Assembly (NCBI RefSeq): GCF_018362995.1
Contig: NZ_CP074372.1
Span: forward strand, 4,030,001-4,094,000
Length of the DNA stretch: 64,000 nucleotides
Reading direction: 5' to 3'
Source: Chryseobacterium indologenes
GTDB taxonomy: Bacteria > Bacteroidota > Bacteroidia > Flavobacteriales > Weeksellaceae
Positions 49,777 through 58,431 of the stretch are shown in pieces. Under the pieces are notes generated by a model that saw only the letters and a program-made list of their open reading frames with translations, did not search any database and was not told the origin of the DNA. Every line of letters starts with the position of its first letter. Positions within the stretch are counted from its first letter, which is position 1. The position numbers were made by a program, and so were the translations under genes.

Positions 49777-50289
49777 ATGAAAAATATAGTTCTAACAGCA
49801 ATGGCCGCTTCAGCTGTACTCGTAAGTTGCGGAACCGTACAGTCGCTGGTTCAGAATACATTTCCATACACCACTAATGTTTTAGTCTCTACAGGGGTTC
49901 CTGCAGATAAAGAAGTTTCTTCCACTGCAACGGCTACCAATGTACAGACATGGTTCGGAGGAAATAACAATGCAAAGATTAAAGACGTAAGAATTTCGGA
50001 TGCTAAAATTTCTGTTGCATCGCCTTCAGGAGGAAATCTGAGTGCATTCAAAACCGTTAAAATATACGTTTCATCCAACGGAACAGGAGAAAGACTGATC
50101 GCATCACGATCCAATATATCTACCAACTCTTCCAGCTTAAATCTGGACCTGAATGATACCGGATTCCTTGATGAAATTGTAAAAAGCTCAGGATTGACTG
50201 TAAGAACGGTCTATGAACTGAAGAATCAGACCTCTTCAGACATGAACATTAAAGTAGCCCTGAATTTCAGCAGCGTTCCTGCTAAATAA
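49777..50289 (+). CDS. Lipoprotein of unknown function (beta-rich)
   Basis: A 170-residue protein with a lipobox (AVLVSC, Cys18). The mature part is Ser/Thr/Asn-rich and beta-stranded (FKTVKIYVSSNGTGERLIASRSNISTNSSSLNLDLNDTGFLDEIVKSSGLTVRTVYELKNQ), resembling an adhesion or periplasmic beta sandwich. It is 61 bases after the preceding lipoprotein gene and closed by a strong terminator; likely the last gene of the run. Confidence 0.75.
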   Translation: MKNIVLTAMAASAVLVSCGTVQSLVQNTFPYTTNVLVSTGVPADKEVSSTATATNVQTWFGGNNNAKIKDVRISDAKISVASPSGGNLSAFKTVKIYVSSNGTGERLIASRSNISTNSSSLNLDLNDTGFLDEIVKSSGLTVRTVYELKNQTSSDMNIKVALNFSSVPAK

Positions 50290-50310
50290 CCGGATAACAA
50301 TTAATATTAA

Positions 50311-50342
50311 AAACCCTCTTCCAGTAGTCTGAAAGAGGGTTT
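50311..50342. terminator. Bidirectional terminator
   Basis: AAACCCTCTT / AAGAGGGTTT perfect 10-bp stem with a 12-base loop, between convergent genes. Confidence 0.85.
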
Positions 50343-50371
50343 AATGTGAAGTAAAATGTATAAAAATCTTT

Positions 50372-52030
50372 TTAAAGTTTTGTGAATTTTTCAACAACTC
50401 TTCTTTGACCTTCATTGATATTGATGATATATTGACCCGTTGGGAGCTGTGAAATATCAATTTTTTCATCAGACAAAACAGAACTTTTGATTACTGTACG
50501 CCCCTGAAGGTTGATGATTTCAAAATCCAGTTTTTTGTTTTCTGTGCTTTGAATCGCAATACTACTGCTGGATGGATTAGGGTAGATTTTTACCTCCAGC
50601 GGAGATAATGCTTTTACAGGGGTTGCAAATTTACTTTCCAATTGCAGTATCGCATTTTTTACATTAGGAAGAGGCCCGATTTTCTGACCCGTTACAGTAC
50701 CTCCCTGAGGAATTCCCGTAGAAATTAAAAGGTTTTTCATCGCAGACGGTGTCAGGTTCTGACCCGTAGTCTGACGATAGAAAGACTGAATTAAAATAGC
50801 TGCAGACGATACTACAGGCGTTGCAGAACTTGTACCACTGAAATAATTATAAGTTCTGTTGTTATCATTGTCATATTTGGCATAAGAACCATAGCCCGCA
50901 GCAAGAACACTGCTTCCCCAACCCTGAACGTCCACTCTGTTTCCATAAGTACTGAAACTTAATTTTGAATGGGTAGTATTGGGAGATCCTGCTCCTACAA
51001 TGATAGCTCCGCTATTTCCTCTGGCAAGATAAGTTGCATAAAACGGATCATCCAGATTCTGATTTCCGTTACCCGCAGCTGCAATGACAATAATTCCTGA
51101 ATCAGTAGCTGCTTTTGTAAGATCCCAGATTACATTGTCATACTCTGCAGGACAATATTGGCCGTCTTTTCCTCCGGTCTGCATTTCATACAGAATAATA
51201 TCGCCTGCTTGGGAAGCGTTTATAGATCTGCTCACGGCAGAAGCTCTGTTGTATCCCACAGTAGTCCATTCCATATATCCTTTTATTTCAGAAGTATTGT
51301 AAGCAGCTCCCGTAAGGCCGATATTATCTTTTATTGAACCTAAAATACTCACCACCGCAGTTCCGTGATCACGATAATTATTATTGGCTAATCCTGCATT
51401 AGGAGAATAGCCCGGTTCCAGCTGTATAGTGTTTTGGTTGCTAAGCATCTCATGAGTTTTGTAAAAACCATATTCTACATCCCTTACCCGAATATTCTGT
51501 CCGGTGATTCCTCTTGACCAGGCATATTTTGCATTGATTCCGGGATTGTCATTCAGATAAGTCTGAATGCTTTCCAGATCAGGTGTTGCTACAAAAGCAT
51601 TAACCAAAGGAGGTTCAATGGGAGTTGCACTCATTACAGACACATATTCTATTTCAGGGAACCTTTCAAGGCTGTGAATGATTTTCTGAGTGGCTTCCTC
51701 GTTTTGAAGAGGCAGATCAGCCTTATAAATTCTTTTTAGTTTTTCTACAGATTCTGGGGAGTTTCCGATGGCTTTGCTGTTTCTGGCCATTTCATCAAGC
51801 TTGCCGTCTGTAAAATCCAGATCGTATTTGAATGAAATTTTATTTTCTCTTGAAAATCTCTCCAGATCAGCATTTCTGCTGAATGCAGTTTTTTCTGAAT
51901 TAATGCCCTTTGAAAAGCATACATAGATGATGGAATTTTGATCCTGATTCAGTTTGGGCTGACTGTCCTGACCAAAAGACAGGGAAGAGCAGAACGCAAA
52001 CAATGCGAAAAGGTTGATTTTTGTTTTCAT
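50372..52030 (-). CDS. Secreted S8 subtilase with T9SS type A sorting domain
   Basis: A 552-residue protease: signal peptide (MKTKINLFALFAFCSSLSFGQ), an N-terminal prodomain to about 150, then the subtilase fold with Asp184 (RVRDVEYGF), His222 (YRDHGTAVVS), oxyanion Asn321 (AAAGNGN) and Ser401 (FSGTSSATPVVSS). The usual DTG at the Asp is replaced by DVE. The last 75 residues are a type A T9SS domain (VKIYPNPSSSSIAIQST, LQGRTVIKSSV, ISQLPTGQYIININEG). It is exported to the cell surface. It is distinct from the intracellular subtilase at 1548. Confidence 0.93.
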   Translation of the reverse strand: MKTKINLFALFAFCSSLSFGQDSQPKLNQDQNSIIYVCFSKGINSEKTAFSRNADLERFSRENKISFKYDLDFTDGKLDEMARNSKAIGNSPESVEKLKRIYKADLPLQNEEATQKIIHSLERFPEIEYVSVMSATPIEPPLVNAFVATPDLESIQTYLNDNPGINAKYAWSRGITGQNIRVRDVEYGFYKTHEMLSNQNTIQLEPGYSPNAGLANNNYRDHGTAVVSILGSIKDNIGLTGAAYNTSEIKGYMEWTTVGYNRASAVSRSINASQAGDIILYEMQTGGKDGQYCPAEYDNVIWDLTKAATDSGIIVIAAAGNGNQNLDDPFYATYLARGNSGAIIVGAGSPNTTHSKLSFSTYGNRVDVQGWGSSVLAAGYGSYAKYDNDNNRTYNYFSGTSSATPVVSSAAILIQSFYRQTTGQNLTPSAMKNLLISTGIPQGGTVTGQKIGPLPNVKNAILQLESKFATPVKALSPLEVKIYPNPSSSSIAIQSTENKKLDFEIINLQGRTVIKSSVLSDEKIDISQLPTGQYIININEGQRRVVEKFTKL

Positions 52031-52230
52031 ACGATTTTGTTAAATGGTTGTAAATCAGTTTTGATTTATACCAAAAATAATAATAAAATGAAAACAAATC
52101 ACATTTTTGTGAATTTATTTTTTGTTTTTATTGTTACTCCCTTATGTATAAAGACTTTCATCAATTCTTGATAAAGCTCACAGGTTTCAAAAAACGTTGA
52201 GGTTTGGAAAATATACTTGCATGATTACAA

Positions 52231-52259
52231 AAAACCATCTAAGATCACTGAATGGTTTT
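52231..52259 (-). terminator. Candidate terminator of the 52284-52880 unit
   Basis: AAAACCAT / ATGGTTTT stem with a T-rich tract on the minus strand, 25 bases past the stop at 52284. Confidence 0.55.
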
Positions 52260-52283
52260 GTTGAGATAGATAGGTTTTAATTT

Positions 52284-52880
52284 TTAAAGATCATCGAACC
52301 AGTTTAATTTGTTCTTATGGTAGATTACTTTCAGCTTATTCAGGATCCGGTATTCAATACCAATACTGTCCTGATTGACATTAATAAGCTTTGCTTCCTG
52401 AATTGGAAGTCTTTTACCATCTAAATAAGTCTCCTTAGATGGCTGTACTGTTTTTTCTATGATGTCTGAATAAGGAATTCTTGAGATTTGTTTTTCAAAA
52501 ATTCCTTCTTTCTTGTAAATCGTAATAAGCGGTCTGTAAAGTGCTCCCGGACGCCCTCTTTCTATTCTGTAAGTATCATCCAGCCGAATTCTTTGCTCAC
52601 AGCCAATAGTTGAAAAATAGTGAATAATTCAAAAAAATGGAATCATCATGGGTAAAATACTAAGAATGATTCCTGAGATCAAAAGACCAAAGTATACTTT
52701 AATCACTTTTTTCTTCCAAAACCTGACAATGATAAAAATAGTCATCAACAGCCAGAGCCAGTTAATTATTTTATCAATGTAATATCCGGCGAAACTATAG
52801 TTATTAAGGCTTAAAACTATTCCAAAAAGAAAAACTAAAGTCACTGCCAGATAAGCAATAACTAAATTTTTATTACTCAT
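52284..52880 (-). pseudogene. Membrane protein gene broken by an in-frame TGA
   Basis: The frame starting at the ATG at 52880 encodes 83 residues with two or three membrane helices (NLVIAYLAVTLVFLFGIVLSL, LWLLMTIFIIVRFW, IKVYFGLLISGIILSILPMMIPFF) and stops at TGA (52631-52629). The same frame then stays open for another 114 codons to TAA (52284), with a clear coding look (YRIERGRPGALYRPLITIYKKEG ... LNVNQDSIGIEYRILNKLK). IPFF-TGA-IIHYF would read naturally with TGG (Trp), so a single nonsense change seems to have split a 198-residue protein. It lies 9 bases after dtd. Confidence 0.75.
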
Positions 52881-52889
52881 CTTCTATAC

Positions 52890-53339
52890 TTAGTTTTTGG
52901 TAACTGAGTCCATTACAATAGTGACAGGTCCGTCATTGATTAGGGATACCTTCATATCCGCTCCGAAAATTCCACTTTCTGTTTTTAATCCGGATTTAGC
53001 TATTTCTTCTTTAAAATAATCAAAAAGAGGGACCGCTTTATCAGGTTTTGCCGCTTTTATGAAAGATGGGCGATTGCCTTTTTTGTAATCAGCAATCAAT
53101 GTAAACTGGCTGATGCAAAGAATTTCCCCTGAAATGTCCTTCACAGAAAGATTAAGTTTACCCTCTTCATCTCCAAAGATTCTTAGGTTTAAAACCTTTT
53201 GTACAAGCCAATCTGCATCTGTTTTTTCATCATTTTCATCCACACCTACCAGCAGCATTAATCCTTTCCCGATTTCACCAACAATTTTTCCGTCTACTTT
53301 TACACTGGCTTCTGAGACTCTTTGTATAACGATCTTCAT
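52890..53339 (-). CDS. dtd: D-aminoacyl-tRNA deacylase
   Basis: A 149-residue enzyme of the DTD family: MKIVIQRVSEASVKVDGKIVGEIGKGLMLLVGV, the SQFTL motif in CISQFTLIADYKKGNRPSF (catalytic Thr region) and the cross-subunit NDGPVTIVMDS (GPV(T) motif). It removes D-amino acids (and Gly from tRNA-Ala) from mischarged tRNA in the cytoplasm. It is at the normal length and is 8 bases after the upstream lipoprotein gene. Confidence 0.96.
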   Translation of the reverse strand: MKIVIQRVSEASVKVDGKIVGEIGKGLMLLVGVDENDEKTDADWLVQKVLNLRIFGDEEGKLNLSVKDISGEILCISQFTLIADYKKGNRPSFIKAAKPDKAVPLFDYFKEEIAKSGLKTESGIFGADMKVSLINDGPVTIVMDSVTKN

Positions 53340-53347
53340 TTTATATT

Positions 53348-53803
53348 CTAATAATAAACATTTAAAGTTTTGCTTGGCGCATCATAGCTATAAGGATAAG
53401 TTTTAGGCGGCAGAGATGTTTTGGCTCCCGCTTCTGGCTGTCCTGTACTTAAGATCCATCGTGTGTTGTCCTGCGGACAAATAATAGCAATATTGTCCTT
53501 TACTTCGAGGGTTGTATTGTTATCAGGGCATATATGAGGAGCATTTCTGTCATATACTTTAAATCCACTTGCAGTTCGCACAATAATCAGCCCTCTTGTT
53601 CCGGATTGCTGTTCATTCACATAAATCCAGCCGTTAATATTGTTCAAAGCATAGTAAGCAGGCAGGTTTAGATTAAGAGATACATTAATAGGGTTATTCG
53701 GGAAACAGCTCACGGTATCTTCTCTGCTTCCACAAGAGTTTATAGTTAAGTTACTGAAAATCAATAAGCTGAAAATAGATATGATTGAAAAAGTTTTTTT
53801 CAT
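53348..53803 (-). CDS. Lipoprotein with degenerate Rieske-like domain
   Basis: A 151-residue lipoprotein (lipobox TINSC, Cys24). The mature part resembles a Rieske fold: IYVNEQQSGTRGLIIVRTASGFKVYDRNAPHICPDNN ... IAIICPQDNTRWILSTGQPEAGAKTSLPPKTYPYS. The normal ligand pairs C-x-H and C-x2-H read A-P-H and C-P-Q-D, so one Cys and one His are missing and a 2Fe-2S centre is unlikely. It is co-oriented with dtd. Confidence 0.65.
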   Translation of the reverse strand: MKKTFSIISIFSLLIFSNLTINSCGSREDTVSCFPNNPINVSLNLNLPAYYALNNINGWIYVNEQQSGTRGLIIVRTASGFKVYDRNAPHICPDNNTTLEVKDNIAIICPQDNTRWILSTGQPEAGAKTSLPPKTYPYSYDAPSKTLNVYY

Positions 53804-53912
53804 TTCAATTTAAATTTTTATATATTTGTAAAAATTAAACGATTACAACACGAAAACATTGTCCGGCAAATGTCGGATTATTTTTTTATACTAAAACTAA
53901 ATTTTGAAAATT

Positions 53913-54383
53913 ATGGCAAGCTATGTAACTAAGGAGGGCCTAGAGAAAATGAAAGCTGAGCTGGAACAGTTGGAAACTGTAGAGAGACCAAAAATCACTC
54001 AGCAGATCGCGGAAGCAAGAGACAAAGGAGATTTGTCTGAAAATGCGGAATACGATGCAGCTAAAGAGGCTCAGGGGATGCTTGAAATGAGAATTTCTAA
54101 GCTGAAAGACGTTATCTCTACTTCTAAAATTATAGACGAAAGCCAATTAGATACTTCAAAAGTTTCCATCTTGACAACAGTGAAACTTAAAAATAATGCT
54201 ACCAAGCAAGAGCAGGTATTTACATTGGTACCGGATAACGAAAGTGACCTGAAGACAGGGAGAATTTCTGTAAACACGCCTATTGCAAAAGGTCTGTTGG
54301 GGAAAGCTGTTGGCGAAACTGCCGAAATTACTTTACCGAACGGAAACAAACTGTCTTTTGAAGTATTAGACATTTCTTTATAG
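53913..54383 (+). CDS. greA: Transcript cleavage factor GreA
   Basis: A 156-residue factor from the ATG at 53913 (MASYVTKEGLEKMKAELEQLE); an upstream TTG is rejected. The N-terminal coiled coil carries the acidic tip (SENAEYDAAKEAQ, with the Asp/Glu residues that bind the polymerase active-site metal), and the C-terminal FKBP-like domain runs from about 80 (VSILTTVKLKN ... PNGNKLSFEVLDI). It rescues backtracked RNA polymerase. It is followed by the HIT gene. Confidence 0.96.
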   Translation: MASYVTKEGLEKMKAELEQLETVERPKITQQIAEARDKGDLSENAEYDAAKEAQGMLEMRISKLKDVISTSKIIDESQLDTSKVSILTTVKLKNNATKQEQVFTLVPDNESDLKTGRISVNTPIAKGLLGKAVGETAEITLPNGNKLSFEVLDISL

Positions 54384-54439
54384 TCTGATACAGTTTCTAT
54401 TTCTAAACTTCTAAATATCTAACCCTAACTTCTGATAAA

Positions 54440-54829
54440 ATGAGCACTATATTCACAAAGATCATCAATGGCGAGATTCCCTCTTATAAGATTGCAGAAA
54501 ATGAAAACTTTATTGCATTCTTAGATGCAATGCCTCTGGTGAAAGGACACACGTTAGTAGTTCCGAAAAAAGAAGTGGATTTGATTTTTGATCTTGAAAG
54601 TGAAGAATACAAAAACCTTTGGGGATTTGCCCAAGAGGTAGCCAAGAAGATCAAAACTGCAGTTCCATGTGTAAGAGTAGGAGTAGCGGTAGTAGGACTT
54701 GAAGTTCCTCATGCACACATCCATTTGATTCCTTTAAACAAGATGGAAGACATGAATTTTAGAAATGAAAGATTAAAATTAACGAACGAAGAATATACAG
54801 AGATTCAAAACTCAATTATTAATTCTTAA
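54440..54829 (+). CDS. HIT family hydrolase
   Basis: A 129-residue histidine-triad protein: IFTKIINGEIPSYKI near the N-terminus and VPHAHIHLIPL (His-x-His-x-His) at about 97-105. Such proteins hydrolyse nucleotide phosphoramidates or dinucleoside polyphosphates. It is 56 bases after greA and closed by a 15-bp hairpin terminator. Confidence 0.93.
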   Translation: MSTIFTKIINGEIPSYKIAENENFIAFLDAMPLVKGHTLVVPKKEVDLIFDLESEEYKNLWGFAQEVAKKIKTAVPCVRVGVAVVGLEVPHAHIHLIPLNKMEDMNFRNERLKLTNEEYTEIQNSIINS

Positions 54830-54835
54830 CAAACA

Positions 54836-54869
54836 GAAAATCGTAAAAAAGTAATTTTTTACGATTTTC
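54836..54869. terminator. Terminator after the HIT gene
   Basis: A 15-bp stem (GAAAATCGTAAAAAA / TTTTTTACGATTTTC) with a GTAA loop. Confidence 0.8.
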
Positions 54870-54897
54870 TTTAACATATACATATATATTATATCAT

Positions 54898-56085
54898 ATG
54901 AATTCCAACCAATGTTCTTTCTGTGGTAGAAAAAGAAATGAAGTACAGATGCTGATTTCTGGCCAGAATGGTTTTATTTGTGAAAATTGTATAGAGCAGG
55001 CACACGCTATTGTAAAAGACGGTGCATCCAAAACAGGATATTCACCTGCCGACAGTATGGCTGAACTTAAAAAGCCAAAAGAGATCAAAGAATTTCTTGA
55101 TCAGTATGTGATCGGGCAGGATCAGGCAAAGAAGCAGCTTTCTATTGCTGTATATAATCATTATAAAAGATTACTCCACGCTCAGGATGAAAACAGAGAA
55201 GTGGAACTTGAGAAGTCGAACATCATCATGATTGGGGAGACAGGAACAGGTAAAACTCTTCTGGCAAAAACTATCGCCAGAGAACTGAATGTTCCTTTCT
55301 GTATCGTAGATGCTACTATTTTAACGGAAGCAGGATATGTAGGAGAAGACGTTGAAAGTATTCTGTCCAGACTTCTGATGGTTGCAGATTATGATGTGGA
55401 AAAAGCGGAGAAAGGTATTGTTTTCATTGATGAGATTGATAAAATTGCAAGAAAATCAGACAATCCAAGTATTACCAGAGACGTTTCCGGAGAAGGAGTA
55501 CAGCAGGGATTACTGAAATTGCTGGAAGGGAGTATCGTCAATGTTCCGCCGCAGGGAGGTAGAAAACATCCGGATCAGAAATATATCCAGGTGAATACTC
55601 AGAACATCCTGTTTATTGCCGGTGGTGCTTTTGATGGGATTAAAGAGATTATCGAAAGAAGAATGAACAAGCAGGCGATTGGGTTCAGTTCTGAGAAAAT
55701 CAATAAAACAGACGAAGACGAATATATATTAACAAATATTAATGCAATTGATCTTCGTACTTTCGGATTAATTCCGGAACTTTTAGGAAGATTTCCAATC
55801 ATCACTTACCTTGATAAACTCACGAAAGAAACGCTGGTAAGAATTATGAAAGAGCCAAAAAATTCAATTGTGAATCAATTTGTGGAACTTTTCAAGATGG
55901 ATGGTACAGATTTGGTAATAACAGATGGTGCAATTGAAAAAATCGTAGAGGAAACTATTGAAAAAGGATTAGGCGCAAGAGGGTTGAGAGGTACCACCGA
56001 AAAAGTTCTAGAAGACTATATGTTTTCAATAGGAGAGGACAAAGAGATCGTCTTGACGGAAGATAATGTTTTGATTAATAGATAA
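54898..56085 (+). CDS. clpX: ClpX, AAA+ unfoldase of the ClpXP protease
   Basis: A 395-residue protein: N-terminal zinc-binding domain ([12 protein letters not shown] ... CENCIEQ), Walker A GETGTGKT (about 115-122), Walker [14 protein letters not shown] and the sensor/pore regions typical of ClpX ([17 protein letters not shown], the GGRKHPDQK pore-loop block and the LGARGLRG box). It selects and unfolds substrates for ClpP. There is no clpP next to it in this window. Confidence 0.97.
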   Translation: MNSNQCSFCGRKRNEVQMLISGQNGFICENCIEQAHAIVKDGASKTGYSPADSMAELKKPKEIKEFLDQYVIGQDQAKKQLSIAVYNHYKRLLHAQDENREVELEKSNIIMIGETGTGKTLLAKTIARELNVPFCIVDATILTEAGYVGEDVESILSRLLMVADYDVEKAEKGIVFIDEIDKIARKSDNPSITRDVSGEGVQQGLLKLLEGSIVNVPPQGGRKHPDQKYIQVNTQNILFIAGGAFDGIKEIIERRMNKQAIGFSSEKINKTDEDEYILTNINAIDLRTFGLIPELLGRFPIITYLDKLTKETLVRIMKEPKNSIVNQFVELFKMDGTDLVITDGAIEKIVEETIEKGLGARGLRGTTEKVLEDYMFSIGEDKEIVLTEDNVLINR

Positions 56086-56113
56086 AATATTTTTTTTTTA
56101 AGAAAAATAATAA

Positions 56114-56121
56114 TACCTTTG
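56114..56121 (+). promoter_or_regulatory. Promoter -7 element TACCTTTG of the 56160 gene
   Basis: Exact TAnnTTTG match, 38 bases before the ATG; the -33 position holds a T run. Confidence 0.5.
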
Positions 56122-56159
56122 CGGGTGAAGATTGTATTAACACACAAATAATTTATACA

Positions 56160-58139
56160 ATGAGAAAAAGTTTATTTGCTATAGGTCTTTTAGCAATTAG
56201 TTACTCTGTTCAGGCGCAGATACTATGTCATGTTGACACTAATGCTAATATGTATGTGAGCGAAGGCACCCTAGTTTATAGCGGTGGAGGTGTACAGACA
56301 AAAGGTAATGGTCTTTTGGATGTACATGGAAATGTTATGGTTGTAGGATCTGCTACAGATAGTTTTAAGACAATAGATGCTGCCGGAGCTGATAAAACTG
56401 ACGGTGGAAATATCATCTTAAGGCTTAACACTCCCGGTTCTTTTGCTACTTCCACGTATGGTCAGCTATACATTGACGGACTATCCCAATCCAACATTTC
56501 AGGTATTGTAACCAAAGAATACAGAACTACAAGTAACGGTAGCGGTAATTATTTCCAGCAAGTTGCTTTGCCTTTCTCTGGTAAAGCTTATAATTCATTA
56601 TCCACTGAAGTTGGTAAAACTTTCAATACTGGAAGATATGACAATCCAATTCTTAAGTGGGATAATGCTAATGCTGTTTCTATCACTACTTTGAATCTAG
56701 CTCCTACCTCGACTACTTGGGATGCTTCAGGTTATTATATGCTTAAGGTTAAAAATAACGACTGGAATCCAAGTGCTCCTGCAACAGGAAATGTATTCAA
56801 TATCAACGGGAAACCATATGCTCCATATGCGGGTGCTGTAACATTACAGAACGCAGGGAAATCTAACGTAGGGGCATCCAACGTTGTGTTTGGAACTAAT
56901 GGTAATGCTCTAAACCAGTACAATGAGAAGTATAATACTTATCTTGATGACAGTTTTGAGTTCACTACAAACCCATGGTCCGGAACATTCGGGCAAAATT
57001 TCTATCAATTCGGAAACCCTTTCCTTACCAATTTAGATTTAGCTAACATCGGATATACTGAAAGTGTTACAGGATCTGACGGAAATGCAGTGAGAAATAT
57101 CTGGGGTATTGAATATGACCCAGGTACCATCGTTACTCTTCCAAGTGGTTCTACTTATGCTACAGCTTCTAAAGTTGTTACTTTCTTACCTACAGGTGAC
57201 GGAGTAGCTCCGGCTATTGGTGACGTAGACTTACTTGTAATCAAACCTATGCAGTCATTTAAAATAAAGTTAAGAGACAATACAGCTCAGACTTTAAATT
57301 TTAATACACTGAGAAGATTCAAATCAACTGCGAGAACAGCAGGTGTCAACTACGATGTAACAGCAGCTAAAATGTCTACTGGTAAGAATGTAACCAATAC
57401 TGTAAAACAGCTTGGTGTAATCGGTCTTGATGCTAATGGAAAAGAACTTTCCAGAACATACTATGTTGTTTCTCCAGGATTAACAACAGGACACCAGATT
57501 TCTGCAGCAACTTCAGTTCAGTCTTCAGCTGGTAAAAATATCATCGGTACTTTTGAAGAATCATTGAATGGTGGGTATGATAATAATAATACTAACTATT
57601 GGTTATATATTAACGAAGCTAATGAGAATAACTTCCAGGGGAAAAATGTTAAGTTAGTTAACTATTACCTTGATCAGGTGAAATCTTATAAATTCGAGAT
57701 CAGAGAAAATGCAGCGCTAATCCCGGCTGGTGCACACCAGTTATCTTCAGGAATTGGGTTCTATTATAAAGCCGAAAACGGAAACTTAATAGAAGCTAAA
57801 CAAGGAGATGTTGTAGCGGTAACAAATGAGGAAGCTAATTTGTATTATGGAGAACCAAGTAATATTACTTTAGCAGTAGAAAATAAAGCTGCTACTGCAT
57901 CAAGAACACTTGTTGTTTATGATCCATCTATTACAAATTATATTGTCAGATTTGATCCAAAATGGAAAAAAGCAGACATCCAGGTTTATGATATGAGCGG
58001 TAAATTGGTAATCTCCAAAAAAGCGGTTGAAACATCCAGAGATTTTGTAATCGAGCTAGATGGCTCAGTTAAAAATTCATATGTTGTAAAAATCGTTTCT
58101 GACAAAGGAGAAACTGTTAACACTAAAATCTTAAAATAA
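56160..58139 (+). CDS. Large T9SS cargo protein with type A sorting domain
   Basis: A 659-residue secreted protein: signal peptide MRKSLFAIGLLAISYSVQAQ, a long beta-rich, Ser/Thr/Asn/Gly-rich region without a recognised enzyme motif, and a C-terminal sorting domain (PKWKKADIQVYDMSGKLVISKKAV ... NSYVVKIVSDKGETVNTKIL). It probably is a surface or adhesin-like protein. It is followed 6 bases later by a small PID-CTERM-like gene. Confidence 0.82.
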   Translation: MRKSLFAIGLLAISYSVQAQILCHVDTNANMYVSEGTLVYSGGGVQTKGNGLLDVHGNVMVVGSATDSFKTIDAAGADKTDGGNIILRLNTPGSFATSTYGQLYIDGLSQSNISGIVTKEYRTTSNGSGNYFQQVALPFSGKAYNSLSTEVGKTFNTGRYDNPILKWDNANAVSITTLNLAPTSTTWDASGYYMLKVKNNDWNPSAPATGNVFNINGKPYAPYAGAVTLQNAGKSNVGASNVVFGTNGNALNQYNEKYNTYLDDSFEFTTNPWSGTFGQNFYQFGNPFLTNLDLANIGYTESVTGSDGNAVRNIWGIEYDPGTIVTLPSGSTYATASKVVTFLPTGDGVAPAIGDVDLLVIKPMQSFKIKLRDNTAQTLNFNTLRRFKSTARTAGVNYDVTAAKMSTGKNVTNTVKQLGVIGLDANGKELSRTYYVVSPGLTTGHQISAATSVQSSAGKNIIGTFEESLNGGYDNNNTNYWLYINEANENNFQGKNVKLVNYYLDQVKSYKFEIRENAALIPAGAHQLSSGIGFYYKAENGNLIEAKQGDVVAVTNEEANLYYGEPSNITLAVENKAATASRTLVVYDPSITNYIVRFDPKWKKADIQVYDMSGKLVISKKAVETSRDFVIELDGSVKNSYVVKIVSDKGETVNTKILK

Positions 58140-58145
58140 ACTACG

Positions 58146-58370
58146 ATGAAAAAAACTATTAATAAACTAGTATTAGCTCTTTTTCTTTTTGCTATAACTT
58201 TAGCAAATGCTGCCCCGCCACAACCACAAGCAGCTCCAACTGGAACAGGAAATGGGGGGAATGGTACCGGAGCACCTGCACCCATTGATATGTACGTATA
58301 TGTACTTGCTATTGTAGCAATTGGATTTATTGTTTACTTTACAAAAAAGTACAAGAGCGTAAAAGCATAA
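58146..58370 (+). CDS. Small PID-CTERM-like sorted protein
   Basis: A 74-residue protein: signal peptide (LVLALFLFAITLANA), a short Pro/Gly/Asn linker (PPQPQAAPTGTGNGGNGTG), then PID, a membrane helix (MYVYVLAIVAIGFIVYF) and a basic tail (TKKYKSVKA). Motif, helix and basic tail are the three-part layout of PEP-CTERM-like exosortase signals; the PID variant is known in Bacteroidetes. It is 6 bases after the T9SS cargo gene and closed by a terminator. The sorting enzyme is not in this window. Confidence 0.65.
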   Translation: MKKTINKLVLALFLFAITLANAAPPQPQAAPTGTGNGGNGTGAPAPIDMYVYVLAIVAIGFIVYFTKKYKSVKA

Positions 58371-58391
58371 AATTTTATTAAAATAATATTA

Positions 58392-58415
58392 AACTCTCTG
58401 ATTAGTCAGAGAGTT
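58392..58415 (+). terminator. Terminator after the PID-CTERM-like gene
   Basis: AACTCTCTGA / TCAGAGAGTT perfect 10-bp stem, TTAG loop, followed by T7. Confidence 0.9.
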
Positions 58416-58431
58416 TTTTTATTTTTACTCT

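Noticed and set aside
52629-52631. TGA as a selenocysteine codon in the 52284-52880 gene
   Set aside because: No selenocysteine insertion hairpin is evident after it and the position fits a Trp codon change; a nonsense mutation is simpler.
53348-53803. Functional Rieske 2Fe-2S protein
   Set aside because: Two of four ligand residues are missing.
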